This document shows positions 1-7,334 of a stretch of 59,124 bases of DNA, in pieces. The position numbers were made by a program, and so were the translations under genes. The notes beneath the pieces are model-generated. The model was not told the DNA's origin. It saw nothing but the letters and a program-made list of their open reading frames with translations, and made no database searches. Origin of the DNA: Bacteroidales bacterium (lineage in GTDB: Bacteria > Bacteroidota > Bacteroidia > Bacteroidales > JAADJA01); assembly GCA_016933115.1 (NCBI GenBank), contig JAFGBL010000232.1, forward strand, positions 1-59,124, written 5' to 3'. The stretch's first letter is position 1. Each line of letters begins with the position of its first letter.

Positions 1-295
1 GGGGGTCATTTACTTCATGAAAATCTTCAGCCGGAATATACTGTGAATGGGGGTCCAGGTTTTGCAGTATTCCGCTGATCCCATCCTCCATCAGGGCATC
101 CCGGTTTACCGAATCTACATAATCCTGTTCGATGTAATAAATCACATCATTGAACTTGTTATATTTCTTTAGGTTTAACTGAAAGAGTTGCTGGTTTACC
201 GAAGTAACCGGGGTAAGTTTATACCCTAAAAAAATACCGAAAACAAGGATAACAGCAAATAGCAGGGGCAGGTATATAGCAATTTTATTTTTCAA
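1..295 (-). CDS. S41 family C-terminal processing protease (N-terminal part, cut by window edge)
   Basis: This reading frame is not in the ORF track because it has no ATG and runs off the left edge. Read on the minus strand from TTG at 295 (CTG at 298 is possible; an in-frame stop lies just upstream), it gives about 98 residues. They comprise a short cationic start, one hydrophobic segment (IYLPLLFAVILVFGIFLGY), an amphipathic helix, and then the block NLDPHSQYIPAEDF. The LDPHS.Y motif before the PDZ domain is typical of S41 carboxy-terminal proteases (Ctp/Prc), which are membrane-anchored or periplasmic and cleave protein C-termini. The PDZ domain and the Ser/Lys catalytic dyad would lie outside the window. 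It is divergent from the gene at 618. Confidence 0.85.
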   Translation of the reverse strand, partial: MKNKIAIYLPLLFAVILVFGIFLGYKLTPVTSVNQQLFQLNLKKYNKFNDVIYYIEQDYVDSVNRDALMEDGISGILQNLDPHSQYIPAEDFHEVNDP

Positions 296-617
296 CAGAC
301 ATTTATTTTAAGGAAAAACGAAATTACATAAAATCTGTTTACCATAAGGTACCTCATTTTCGCAATTTAATATATAAGGATCAACAAGGACTTATATTGT
401 ATAATGGAAATGAAAATTACTTTACGGGATCAACAAAATTGAATCCTGGATTTCAACACGAATGATACCAGGTATCAACTCCCGGTAAAATTATATCAAA
501 TATATCTAAATTATTCTATATTTTTATGTCACGACCCAATTATTTATTTAAATTTGAAAATTGATTTCTTGTTAGAACTAAAATAACTACTACTATTCAC
601 TTGTAAAACTATGCGAT
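296..617. other. intergenic region between divergent genes
   Basis: This AT-rich stretch of 322 nt lies between the S41 protease (minus) and the tail-fibre-like gene (plus). It holds a minus-strand TATATTTG (plus 497-504) that matches the Bacteroidota -7 consensus TAnnTTTG, about 200 nt from the protease start. It also holds a short palindrome TGATACC-a-GGTATCA at 463-477 that could be an operator. No ORF with coding character was seen. Confidence 0.4.
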
Positions 618-1964
618 ATGAACAAATCATACACTGTACTTTTCCTATTGATCCTATCGTTCAATGCTTTTTCCCAAAATCCCAGGGCATTTAAATACCA
701 GGCCATATTAAGAGATACTTCCGGAAACGTAATTCCAAATCAAAATGTCTCCCTCATAGTAGGTTTACTGGAAGGCCGCATGGATGGAACGGAAGTATTC
801 AGCGAGTTGCATCAAACCGAAACAAATAATTTTGGATTGATTGATGTAGAAATTGGAAACGGGAATAATTTATACGGAAGTCTCGATGGTTTGGTTTGGG
901 GAGATTCCATCTACTTCATGAGGATAGAACTGGATGAAACGGGTGGCAGCAATTACCAACTGATGGGGATTTCGCAGATTCTATCTGTCCCCATTGCACT
1001 CTATGCCCGTGAATCGGGTGATACCAGCAGGTGGCGACAGGACAGCGTAAATGTTTATTACAACAAGGGCAATGTCGGAATTGGAACAAAAAATCCGGTT
1101 GATCTCCTTCATTTATACAAGGAATGCGCGTTAGATACCGATAATGCCGGTCTTCGGTTTTCAAATCCCTTAGTAAACGGGAACTCCTGGTTTATCGGAA
1201 TAAAATCAAATATTGACCCTGCAGGTTTTTCAATTTTAAGTGATTACACAGGCAACAACCCTGCCCTGTTCATCGGCAAAGCAGGTAAAATAGGTATCGG
1301 AACCGAAAATCCGGAATACAGCCTGCAGGTTGAAGGTAATTCTGTAATCAACGGTAATCTTGGCATCAATAAAGTGAATCCTGAATACGCTTTGGATATG
1401 GGAGGTGACATTCGTATAAAAGATTTAATGATTGGTGATTCTTCCTCATCCAATACAAAATTTAATATCATCGGCAGCAATCATGTTGATGCTGCAAAAA
1501 TTGAAATTGGCAAAGGGCAGGATGAGTCATCCAAATCATTGAAATTTATTACAAGGGCAGGCGGTTCGATACAATTTTTTACCGAAACCAAAATCAGGAT
1601 GCAGATCAGGGATAGTGCTGTCGTAATAGGCCGGCCAACCCCGGACAAATTTGTTGATTTGCTGGTGAACGGGAACGTTAAAACCCGGCAAATTGAAGTT
1701 GAAATAGACGAATGGTGGGACAATGTATTTAGCCCTGATTACAAATTACCTTCCCTTGAAGAAGTAGAAAACTACATCGCCGAAAACAATCACCTTCCAG
1801 GAATTCCGTCCGGGGAAACAATTTTATCACAAGGAATGAATGTAGGCGAAATGAATGGCTTGCTATTGAAGAAAATTGAAGAGTTGACCTTGTATGTTCT
1901 GGAGCTAAAAAAGGAAAATGAGCAACTGGCCCTGGAAATTGACAATCTCAAAATAACAAAATAA
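618..1964 (+). CDS. secreted tail-fibre-like protein with C-terminal coiled coil
   Basis: The 448-aa product has a clear signal peptide (MNKSYTVLFLLILSFNAFSQ). The following block FKYQAILRDTSGNVI opens a family of secreted Bacteroidota proteins usually annotated as tail fiber domain-containing. The middle carries beta-type repeats of the form NVGIGTKNP, KIGIGTENPEYSL and NLGINKVNPEYAL, spaced 40-100 residues apart, as in phage tail-fibre and trimeric adhesin shafts. The C-terminus (NHLPGIPSGE, then MNGLLLKKIEELTLYVLELKKENEQL) is a coiled coil of the kind that follows an endosialidase-chaperone-like segment. Probable role: trimeric surface or secreted fibre. No phage genes surround it, so it is unlikely to be a viral tail part. 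It ends 7 nt before the next gene, which suggests co-transcription. Confidence 0.75.
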   Translation: MNKSYTVLFLLILSFNAFSQNPRAFKYQAILRDTSGNVIPNQNVSLIVGLLEGRMDGTEVFSELHQTETNNFGLIDVEIGNGNNLYGSLDGLVWGDSIYFMRIELDETGGSNYQLMGISQILSVPIALYARESGDTSRWRQDSVNVYYNKGNVGIGTKNPVDLLHLYKECALDTDNAGLRFSNPLVNGNSWFIGIKSNIDPAGFSILSDYTGNNPALFIGKAGKIGIGTENPEYSLQVEGNSVINGNLGINKVNPEYALDMGGDIRIKDLMIGDSSSSNTKFNIIGSNHVDAAKIEIGKGQDESSKSLKFITRAGGSIQFFTETKIRMQIRDSAVVIGRPTPDKFVDLLVNGNVKTRQIEVEIDEWWDNVFSPDYKLPSLEEVENYIAENNHLPGIPSGETILSQGMNVGEMNGLLLKKIEELTLYVLELKKENEQLALEIDNLKITK

Positions 1965-1971
1965 ACAGGGG

Positions 1972-4377
1972 ATGTTCGGCGATAATTATACTTTCATTGA
2001 AAGAACATTTCCACTGTTGTGCTCTGGATTATGTTTCTATACTGTTCTGGAAGCCCAGAATGTGATCATCAACGACAACCACCATAATCACAACCAATAT
2101 TATTTTTCGAAAGACAGCATTACTTCACCCGGCCCCAACAATACCGTAACCATCTCCGGTTCATCCGTTGTGAATTATACGGCAGTTCAAAAAATAAAAC
2201 TAAATCCGGGATTTAAAGTTATAGAGCAAACCGGGAATGGGAATTTTAATGCAACCATTTATGGTCAGCCAGATTTTGCAGTAGATATTCTTGAACCCGA
2301 TACAGCGACGCACGAAATTGGGATGTACAATAAACTTGAATTGGGTTTGATCCTACCTGCAAAAATCAATATGCTGGTCGACACTTTTATGAACAACCCG
2401 CCCAACAGTGTTTTTGAAAACTATTTTGGCCTAAACCCATTTAATCCTGAAGATATTTCCATTGAAGCTCATTTCAACTCCCTTGACTATCCGGGAACAG
2501 AGGAAAAGATCGTATACGGATTTTATTATAAAGATTATGATTACATCGATCTTAATCCGGAGGTAGGTTACTGGGAGGAGATTCCGACGGACTATCACTG
2601 GAGGATCCGCTTTGCACCGGATAAACCAGGATTATGGTCAACCGATATTTTTCTTAAATTTAAATCGGATTCAACCCTTCCGTCCCTTTATCATCTGGAT
2701 TTTCAATTCAACTGCGAAACTTCAACAAATCCTGGATATATTGTGCAAAATGAGAACAATCCGAGGATGCTCAAATTTAATGAATCGGATGAGCAGTTTT
2801 TCGGCACCGGTTTGAACCTGGCCTGGCCGACACATTGGGTACCACAGGAATACGGTTATTATACTGTTGTCGATCCGAATATATTTGTCGACCATAGGGA
2901 TTATTTCAGAAAATTAGCCTCGAAAAGCGGAAATTTTGCCAGGTTGGTGATTACTCCATTCGACTTTAATTTTGAATGGGAAAAGCTTAACTTTTACGAT
3001 TCCAAAATTTCAATAGATACCATCAGATGGTCAGAAATTACCTCAAATTACGATCTTGTGGGGCGACTGGCCCTGGCCTGGGAAATGGATAGCCTCATCA
3101 CCCTTTGTGAAAACCTGGGCATTTATTTGGTTTTGTGTCATGAACTGCACCTTGAATTTTCCTCAAGCCATTACAGCCCCGGATTCGGCAACTATCCATA
3201 TGTATGGCCCAATAATCCATACAATACCATCCCTGGGATAGATTCGGTGACCGATTTTCTGGCAAATGACCTGGCACACAAATATTACAAATTCAAGCTC
3301 CGGTATATGATTTCACGATGGGGATATTCCAGTGCAATTATGGGCCATGAACTCCTGAGTGAATTGGACCAGATCAACTGTATAGGTTATTACGGAAAGG
3401 GAATGAATATCACTTGGGAATATTGTCCTTACAAAGATCCTACAGAACGAGGAATCCAGTTTATTGAGGATTTGAATGACTGGCATAATGAAATGATTGA
3501 ATATATAAAGGGCAGCGAAGGGCTCAATTATCACAATCATCTCTATTCAACCAGTTACGGAGGAATACCAAAAAACTTCGACAGCATTTATTATTCAATG
3601 GATTTTGTGAATCTACATATTTACCATCACATCCGGTTGAAAAATAAATCACGCTACCTGTATGCACGGAGTTTTCGCAACAAACCGGGATTGTGGGAAA
3701 AACCCTTCTATTTTGGCGAAATGGGGCTGACAGGCACTACAGATGAGGGTTGCAGCATCACCGTTTATTACTTCTGTGACGATCTGAGCGTTCATAACGA
3801 TTTGTGGGCCACTGCGGTAATATCAGGTATTTCGGGCGGTATGCACTGGTGGTGGGATAAAGGGATCGTTGAATATCATTTAAACACACTTGATCCGTTG
3901 TCAAATTTTTTTAACAATGTGGATTTGGTGAATAATGAATTCTCACACATTGGGTCCAACTGGGACAATGATGTTATAGAAGATGATTCGGTAAAATTTG
4001 AATATTACTTTACCAGAACTGAAAACCATGAGATCATTTATGGCTGGATCCACAATTATAATGTTTATTGGAAAAACTTTACCTATCAACACCAGGATTG
4101 TTTGAAAGAGCCATCTCATTCCTGGTCGCCAAATTGCATTCCGGCAGTTCCGTCGGTTGTTGATTCGGTATATGCTAAAATTGATTTTGACAGCATTGAA
4201 GACAACCAGGTTTTTACCCTATTAAAATATAACACCCGAACCGGTAATTTTCTGCCACCAGAGGAATATATGTCATCAAACGGAACATTGATCATTCCTT
4301 TCGGATATCTTGGCGCCAATCCGGATGATACCAGCCATCCGGCAGACTATGGATTTATACTTTATAAAAACCAGTAA
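1972..4377 (+). CDS. secreted glycoside-hydrolase-like protein (3-coathanger stack, DUF5060-like and TIM-barrel regions)
   Basis: This is an 801-aa product. Residues about 60-105 (VVNYTAVQKIKLNPGFKVIE and following) match the stack motif found in many Bacteroidota surface proteins (I.L.PGF....G..F.A.I). Residues about 110-265 look like the DUF5060 beta-sandwich that precedes putative glycoside hydrolase barrels (HWRIRFAPDKPGLWS). Residues about 275-690 look like a (beta/alpha)8 barrel: GTGLNLAWP, a candidate acid/base Glu in GHELLSELDQ and a candidate nucleophile Glu in YFGEMGLTG. Polysaccharide hydrolysis outside the cell is inferred; the substrate cannot be read. The N-terminus is odd: MFGDNYTFIERTFPLLCSGLCF is a poor signal peptide, so the start may be misplaced or damaged. 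There is no T9SS C-terminal domain. Confidence 0.65.
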   Translation: MFGDNYTFIERTFPLLCSGLCFYTVLEAQNVIINDNHHNHNQYYFSKDSITSPGPNNTVTISGSSVVNYTAVQKIKLNPGFKVIEQTGNGNFNATIYGQPDFAVDILEPDTATHEIGMYNKLELGLILPAKINMLVDTFMNNPPNSVFENYFGLNPFNPEDISIEAHFNSLDYPGTEEKIVYGFYYKDYDYIDLNPEVGYWEEIPTDYHWRIRFAPDKPGLWSTDIFLKFKSDSTLPSLYHLDFQFNCETSTNPGYIVQNENNPRMLKFNESDEQFFGTGLNLAWPTHWVPQEYGYYTVVDPNIFVDHRDYFRKLASKSGNFARLVITPFDFNFEWEKLNFYDSKISIDTIRWSEITSNYDLVGRLALAWEMDSLITLCENLGIYLVLCHELHLEFSSSHYSPGFGNYPYVWPNNPYNTIPGIDSVTDFLANDLAHKYYKFKLRYMISRWGYSSAIMGHELLSELDQINCIGYYGKGMNITWEYCPYKDPTERGIQFIEDLNDWHNEMIEYIKGSEGLNYHNHLYSTSYGGIPKNFDSIYYSMDFVNLHIYHHIRLKNKSRYLYARSFRNKPGLWEKPFYFGEMGLTGTTDEGCSITVYYFCDDLSVHNDLWATAVISGISGGMHWWWDKGIVEYHLNTLDPLSNFFNNVDLVNNEFSHIGSNWDNDVIEDDSVKFEYYFTRTENHEIIYGWIHNYNVYWKNFTYQHQDCLKEPSHSWSPNCIPAVPSVVDSVYAKIDFDSIEDNQVFTLLKYNTRTGNFLPPEEYMSSNGTLIIPFGYLGANPDDTSHPADYGFILYKNQ

Positions 4378-4493
4378 AATATCTTAAAATTCCTAACCTC
4401 GGGGGTATTCAGGCTTATTGGCAATAAAACGATGGGGGCTTACCTGAGACAATCCATACCGGATATTAAGGACTGTTTCCAGTTCAATTAAAG

Positions 4494-4577
4494 TACCCGG
4501 AGCCGGGGTCGAACCGGCACGGGTATTATCCCACTGGTTTTTGAGACCAGCGCGTCTACCAATTCCGCCATCCGGGC
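4494..4577 (-). tRNA. tRNA-Leu (anticodon CAA)
   Basis: The minus strand reads GCCCGGATGGCGGAATTGG... and folds as a class II tRNA of 84 nt. The acceptor stem GCCCGGA/TCCGGGT has a G-U first pair. The D-loop contains GGTAGACGC, the anticodon stem-loop is CTGGT-CTCAAAA-ACCAG (anticodon CAA, reading UUG), followed by a long variable arm and the T-arm GCCGG-TTCGACC-CCGGC. CCA is not encoded. A TAATTTTG box 22-29 nt upstream is a plausible promoter. This is the only tRNA seen in the window. Confidence 0.95.
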
Positions 4578-4598
4578 ATTGATTAATTCAACAGCGTG

Positions 4599-4606
4599 CA
4601 AAATTA
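4599..4606 (-). promoter_or_regulatory. -7 box for tRNA-Leu
   Basis: The minus strand reads TAATTTTGC, which fits TAnnTTTG. It would start transcription about 15 nt upstream of the mature tRNA 5' end. No convincing -33 TTG was found at the usual distance. Confidence 0.45.
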
Positions 4607-4675
4607 TTTATTTTTTCGGAATCAGAATGTATTAACCTGAATAAATCATGAAATTTATATATTAATCACGAAGGC

Positions 4676-4941
4676 CGATCCAGCTATGGCTGGATCGAAG
4701 GTTGATCACAGAAAAAGTCAAAAACTTTTTCGGATTAAAAAATAGATGGAATAAATATCCTCTTGGCAGAGCCAAGAGGTATTTAAGAGGGATGGTTTAT
4801 TTCCCTAATCGCTGCAAGTAGCGGGGAATATGACCCCGAGATCCCGCTACACTGGGTTAGCGGGATCCCTGCCTGCACTGACAGTTTCGGCGGGCAGGAG
4901 TTCGACTTTGTTATTTCAGTTCACTTTCGTTTCTGAAATAA
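4676..4941. repeat. cluster of six or seven tandem hairpins in the intergenic region
   Basis: Successive inverted repeats fill most of 266 nt: CGATCCAGC-tatg-GCTGGATCG (4676-4697); GAAAAAGT-caaaa-ACTTTTTC (4711-4731); CCTCTTGGC-aga-GCCAAGAGG (4759-4779, extended by five A/T pairs with one bulge to 4753-4784); CGCT-gcaagt-AGCG (4810-4823); ATCCCGCTA-n8-TAGCGGGAT (4841-4866); CCTGCC...GGCAGG (4868-4898); TTATTTCAG-n13-CTGAAATAA (4911-4941). The arms are unrelated in sequence, so this is not one repeated unit. The cluster sits between tRNA-Leu and the prs promoter. Possible explanations are a pile-up of small palindromic mobile sequences, or a structured RNA. Confidence 0.7.
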
Positions 4942-4965
4942 CAGTCTCACTGATTTAAATTTTAG

Positions 4966-4996
4966 TTTGTTGCAAAACAAATAAATATTAATTTCG
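4966..4996 (+). promoter_or_regulatory. prs promoter (TTTG-N19-TAATTTCG)
   Basis: TTTG at 4966-4969 is followed after 19 nt by TAATTTCG at 4989-4996, one mismatch from TAnnTTTG. Transcription would start near 5002, giving a leader of about 30 nt before the prs ATG. Confidence 0.55.
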
Positions 4997-5032
4997 CTGC
5001 CCAATAAAGCACCTGCACTTAATCACCTTGAA

Positions 5033-5974
5033 ATGGCAACGAAAGCAATGATATTCTCCGGCAGAGCAACCCGCTACCTTGCTGAAAAAATCGCCCAAAG
5101 TTATGGCGAACCGCTCGGAAATGCGGTAGTGACGGTTTATTCCGACGGAGAATTTCAACCATCGTTCGAACAGAATATCCGGGGCAGGGATGTATTCATT
5201 GTACAATCCACCTTTGCACCCGCCGATAATTTACTGGAACTCCTGATGCTGATCGACGCTGCAAGAAGGGCATCTGCTAAAAGGATTGTTGCTGTAATTC
5301 CCTATTTTGGGCTTGCCAGGCAGGACCGCAAAGATAAACCCAGGGTTTCAGTGGCTTCGAAACTGGTTGCCAATTTATTAACTGCGGCAGGGGTTCAGAG
5401 GATCATCACCATTGACTTGCATGCCGATCAAATACAGGCATTTTTTGATGTCCCTGTCGATCACATTTATGCATCATCCATTTTTACACCTTATATCGAA
5501 AGCCTGAATTTACCCGATATCATCATGGCTTCACCCGATACCGGCGGCACCAGGAGGGCAGCAGCTTATGCCAAACATTTGAATACCGGCTTCGTCATTT
5601 GTTACAAACAACGTTCAAAACCCAATGAAGTAGATAAAATTGAACTCGTCGGTGAAGTTGAAGGGAAAAATGTGATCCTTGTTGATGACATTATTGATAC
5701 GGCTGGCTCTATTACAAAAGCAGGTAAACTTATCATGGACAGGGGTGCTGCAAGTGTAAGGGCAATCTGCACACATCCTGTTTTTTCCGGCGAAGCCTAT
5801 GACAAAATCGAAAAGTCTGTTTTTAAAGAAGTTGTGGTTACAGACACGCTGCCCATTAAAGGTGAAAGCGACAAAATTAAAGTATTATCAACTGCAGATC
5901 TTTTTGCAGAAGTGATCAAAAGAGCACTCAGGACTAAATCAATTAGTTCTCTGTATAAATTCAAAGTCAAATAA
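5033..5974 (+). CDS. prs: ribose-phosphate pyrophosphokinase
   Basis: The 313-aa cytosolic enzyme makes PRPP from ribose 5-phosphate and ATP, supplying nucleotide, His, Trp and NAD synthesis. Length is normal for the family. Visible motifs are FSGRATRYLAEKIA near the start, the DGE (SDGEF) loop, the ATP/ribose-binding stretch YFGLARQDRK, DLHADQIQAFFDVPVDHIYA, and the PRPP-loop VILVDDIIDTAGS. The product feeds uracil phosphoribosyltransferase (upp, also in this window) and the quinolinate route that begins with NadB. It starts about 30 nt after a recognisable promoter and is followed after 24 nt by rplY. Confidence 0.97.
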   Translation: MATKAMIFSGRATRYLAEKIAQSYGEPLGNAVVTVYSDGEFQPSFEQNIRGRDVFIVQSTFAPADNLLELLMLIDAARRASAKRIVAVIPYFGLARQDRKDKPRVSVASKLVANLLTAAGVQRIITIDLHADQIQAFFDVPVDHIYASSIFTPYIESLNLPDIIMASPDTGGTRRAAAYAKHLNTGFVICYKQRSKPNEVDKIELVGEVEGKNVILVDDIIDTAGSITKAGKLIMDRGAASVRAICTHPVFSGEAYDKIEKSVFKEVVVTDTLPIKGESDKIKVLSTADLFAEVIKRALRTKSISSLYKFKVK

Positions 5975-5998
5975 TAAGCAATTTAATTTTTTTTAGTT

Positions 5999-6634
5999 AT
6001 GAAAACAGTATCAATGAGCGGTGCGCTCAGGGCGCACGTAGGGAAAAAAGATGCTAAAGGCCACAGGAAAGAAGGTAAAGTACCTTGTGTGCTTTACGGC
6101 GGTGATGAACAAATTCACTTCACCCTGGATGAAAAAGCATTCATTAAAATTTTGTTTACCCCTGAAGTTTATATTATCAATATTAGTATTGACGGTAAGG
6201 AACATCGGGCTGTTCTTCAGGATATACAGTATCATCCGGTTACCGATAAGGTATTGCATGCCGATTTTCTTCAGCTTGTTCCCGGAAAACCTGTTAAAAC
6301 AGCCTTGCCGGTTACCATTGAAGGAAATGCTCCAGGTGTGATGCAGGGTGGAAAACTGGTTCAGAAAATCAGGAAACTTAAGGTTTTGGGCATAGCTGAT
6401 GATTTGCCCGATAACCTGGTTCTGAATATTGATAATCTCAATATTGGCGATTCCATAAAGGTGAAAGATATCAAAATGGAAAACATCAAATTCCTGGATA
6501 ACCCCAATGCACAGGTTGTTACGGTTAAAACAGCCCGCGGTGCCGGGGCAGAAGAGGTTGAGGAAGAAGCTGCCGGAGCTGCTGAAGAAACTGCTGCCGA
6601 AGGAGCCGAAACCAAAAAGGAAGGCGAAGAATAA
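5999..6634 (+). CDS. rplY: 50S ribosomal protein L25/Ctc
   Basis: The 211-aa product is the long (Ctc-type) form of L25, which binds 5S rRNA. The L25 domain occupies about residues 1-95 (LRAHVGKKDAKGHRKEGKVP, then ILQDIQYHPVTDKVLHADF-type block) and a TL5 C-terminal domain follows (GVMQGGKLVQKIRKLKV). The tail of about 30 residues is very Glu/Ala-rich (EEVEEEAAGAAEE) and probably disordered, as is common in Bacteroidota. It is co-transcribed with prs and followed by a strong terminator. Confidence 0.96.
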   Translation: MKTVSMSGALRAHVGKKDAKGHRKEGKVPCVLYGGDEQIHFTLDEKAFIKILFTPEVYIINISIDGKEHRAVLQDIQYHPVTDKVLHADFLQLVPGKPVKTALPVTIEGNAPGVMQGGKLVQKIRKLKVLGIADDLPDNLVLNIDNLNIGDSIKVKDIKMENIKFLDNPNAQVVTVKTARGAGAEEVEEEAAGAAEETAAEGAETKKEGEE

Positions 6635-6655
6635 AATTCGATTGTTCTAGGATAT

Positions 6656-6699
6656 AAATTCCAGATTCCGGTCCTTCGAAGGAATTTGGAATTTTTTTT
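6656..6699 (+). terminator. intrinsic terminator of prs-rplY
   Basis: A 14-bp stem, AAATTCCAGATTCC paired with GGAATTTGGAATTT with one G-U pair, has an 11-nt loop and runs into a tract of eight T. It begins about 20 nt after the rplY stop codon. It also covers the ORF-track start of pth (TTG at 6686), which argues against that start. Confidence 0.88.
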
Positions 6700-6742
6700 G
6701 TCACCCTGTGCAAATATTCATAAGTTTGAAAAAATATTCGAC

Positions 6743-7303
6743 TTGAAATATTTACTTGCAGGATTGGGAAATATTGGCCCCGAGTATGCCAATACCAGGC
6801 ACAACATCGGGTTCATCGTGGCAGATGCACTGGCCGCTGAAGCCAATACTGTATTTAAACCCGGCAGGTACGCCAATCTGGCAAAACTCAAGTTCAAATC
6901 GAGGATAATGATCGTTATCAAACCCTCCACTTATATGAACCTGAGCGGTAAGGCCATTAAATACTGGCTCGATAAGGAAAATATTCCAATTGAAAATTTA
7001 CTGGTCATCGCCGATGATATTGCACTGCCCACCGGAACCATAAGAATACGGGCCAAAGGAGGCGATGGAGGCCACAACGGCCTATCCAGCATCATCCAAC
7101 TTCTGGGCACTCAGCAATTCAACCGCCTGCGAATTGGCATCGGCGATGACTTTGCCAAAGGCTACCAGGTCGATTACGTACTCGGTAAGTGGACAAAGCA
7201 AGAAGAAGAATTGATGATACCTGCCGTAAAAAAAGCAGTAGAAGCCATCAAGCATTTTGTGCAAATCGGTATAGAACGAACAATGAATTTGTACAATACC
7301 TGA
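6743..7303 (+). CDS. pth: peptidyl-tRNA hydrolase
   Basis: The enzyme releases peptidyl groups from tRNAs that drop off the ribosome. Family motifs are complete: YLLAGLGNIGPEYANTRHNIGF (Asn and catalytic His), KPSTYMNLSGKA, DDIALPTGTIRIRAKGGDGGHNGL and FNRLRIGIG. The ORF track starts at TTG 6686, inside the rplY terminator stem. The second in-frame TTG at 6743 begins LKYLLAGLGN, where the fold starts, and gives 186 aa, the usual family length, so I use it. It is convergent with the large signalling gene, 31 nt away. Confidence 0.93.
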   Translation: MKYLLAGLGNIGPEYANTRHNIGFIVADALAAEANTVFKPGRYANLAKLKFKSRIMIVIKPSTYMNLSGKAIKYWLDKENIPIENLLVIADDIALPTGTIRIRAKGGDGGHNGLSSIIQLLGTQQFNRLRIGIGDDFAKGYQVDYVLGKWTKQEEELMIPAVKKAVEAIKHFVQIGIERTMNLYNT

Positions 7304-7334
7304 TAATCCTCTTCTATCGGGAAATACCTGTTCA

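Noticed and set aside
618-1964. Prophage origin of the tail-fibre-like gene
   Set aside because: It has a signal peptide and no phage genes surround it; this type is common in secreted Bacteroidota proteins.
6686-6742. Upstream TTG start of pth in the ORF track
   Set aside because: It lies inside the rplY terminator stem and adds 19 residues not typical of Pth.
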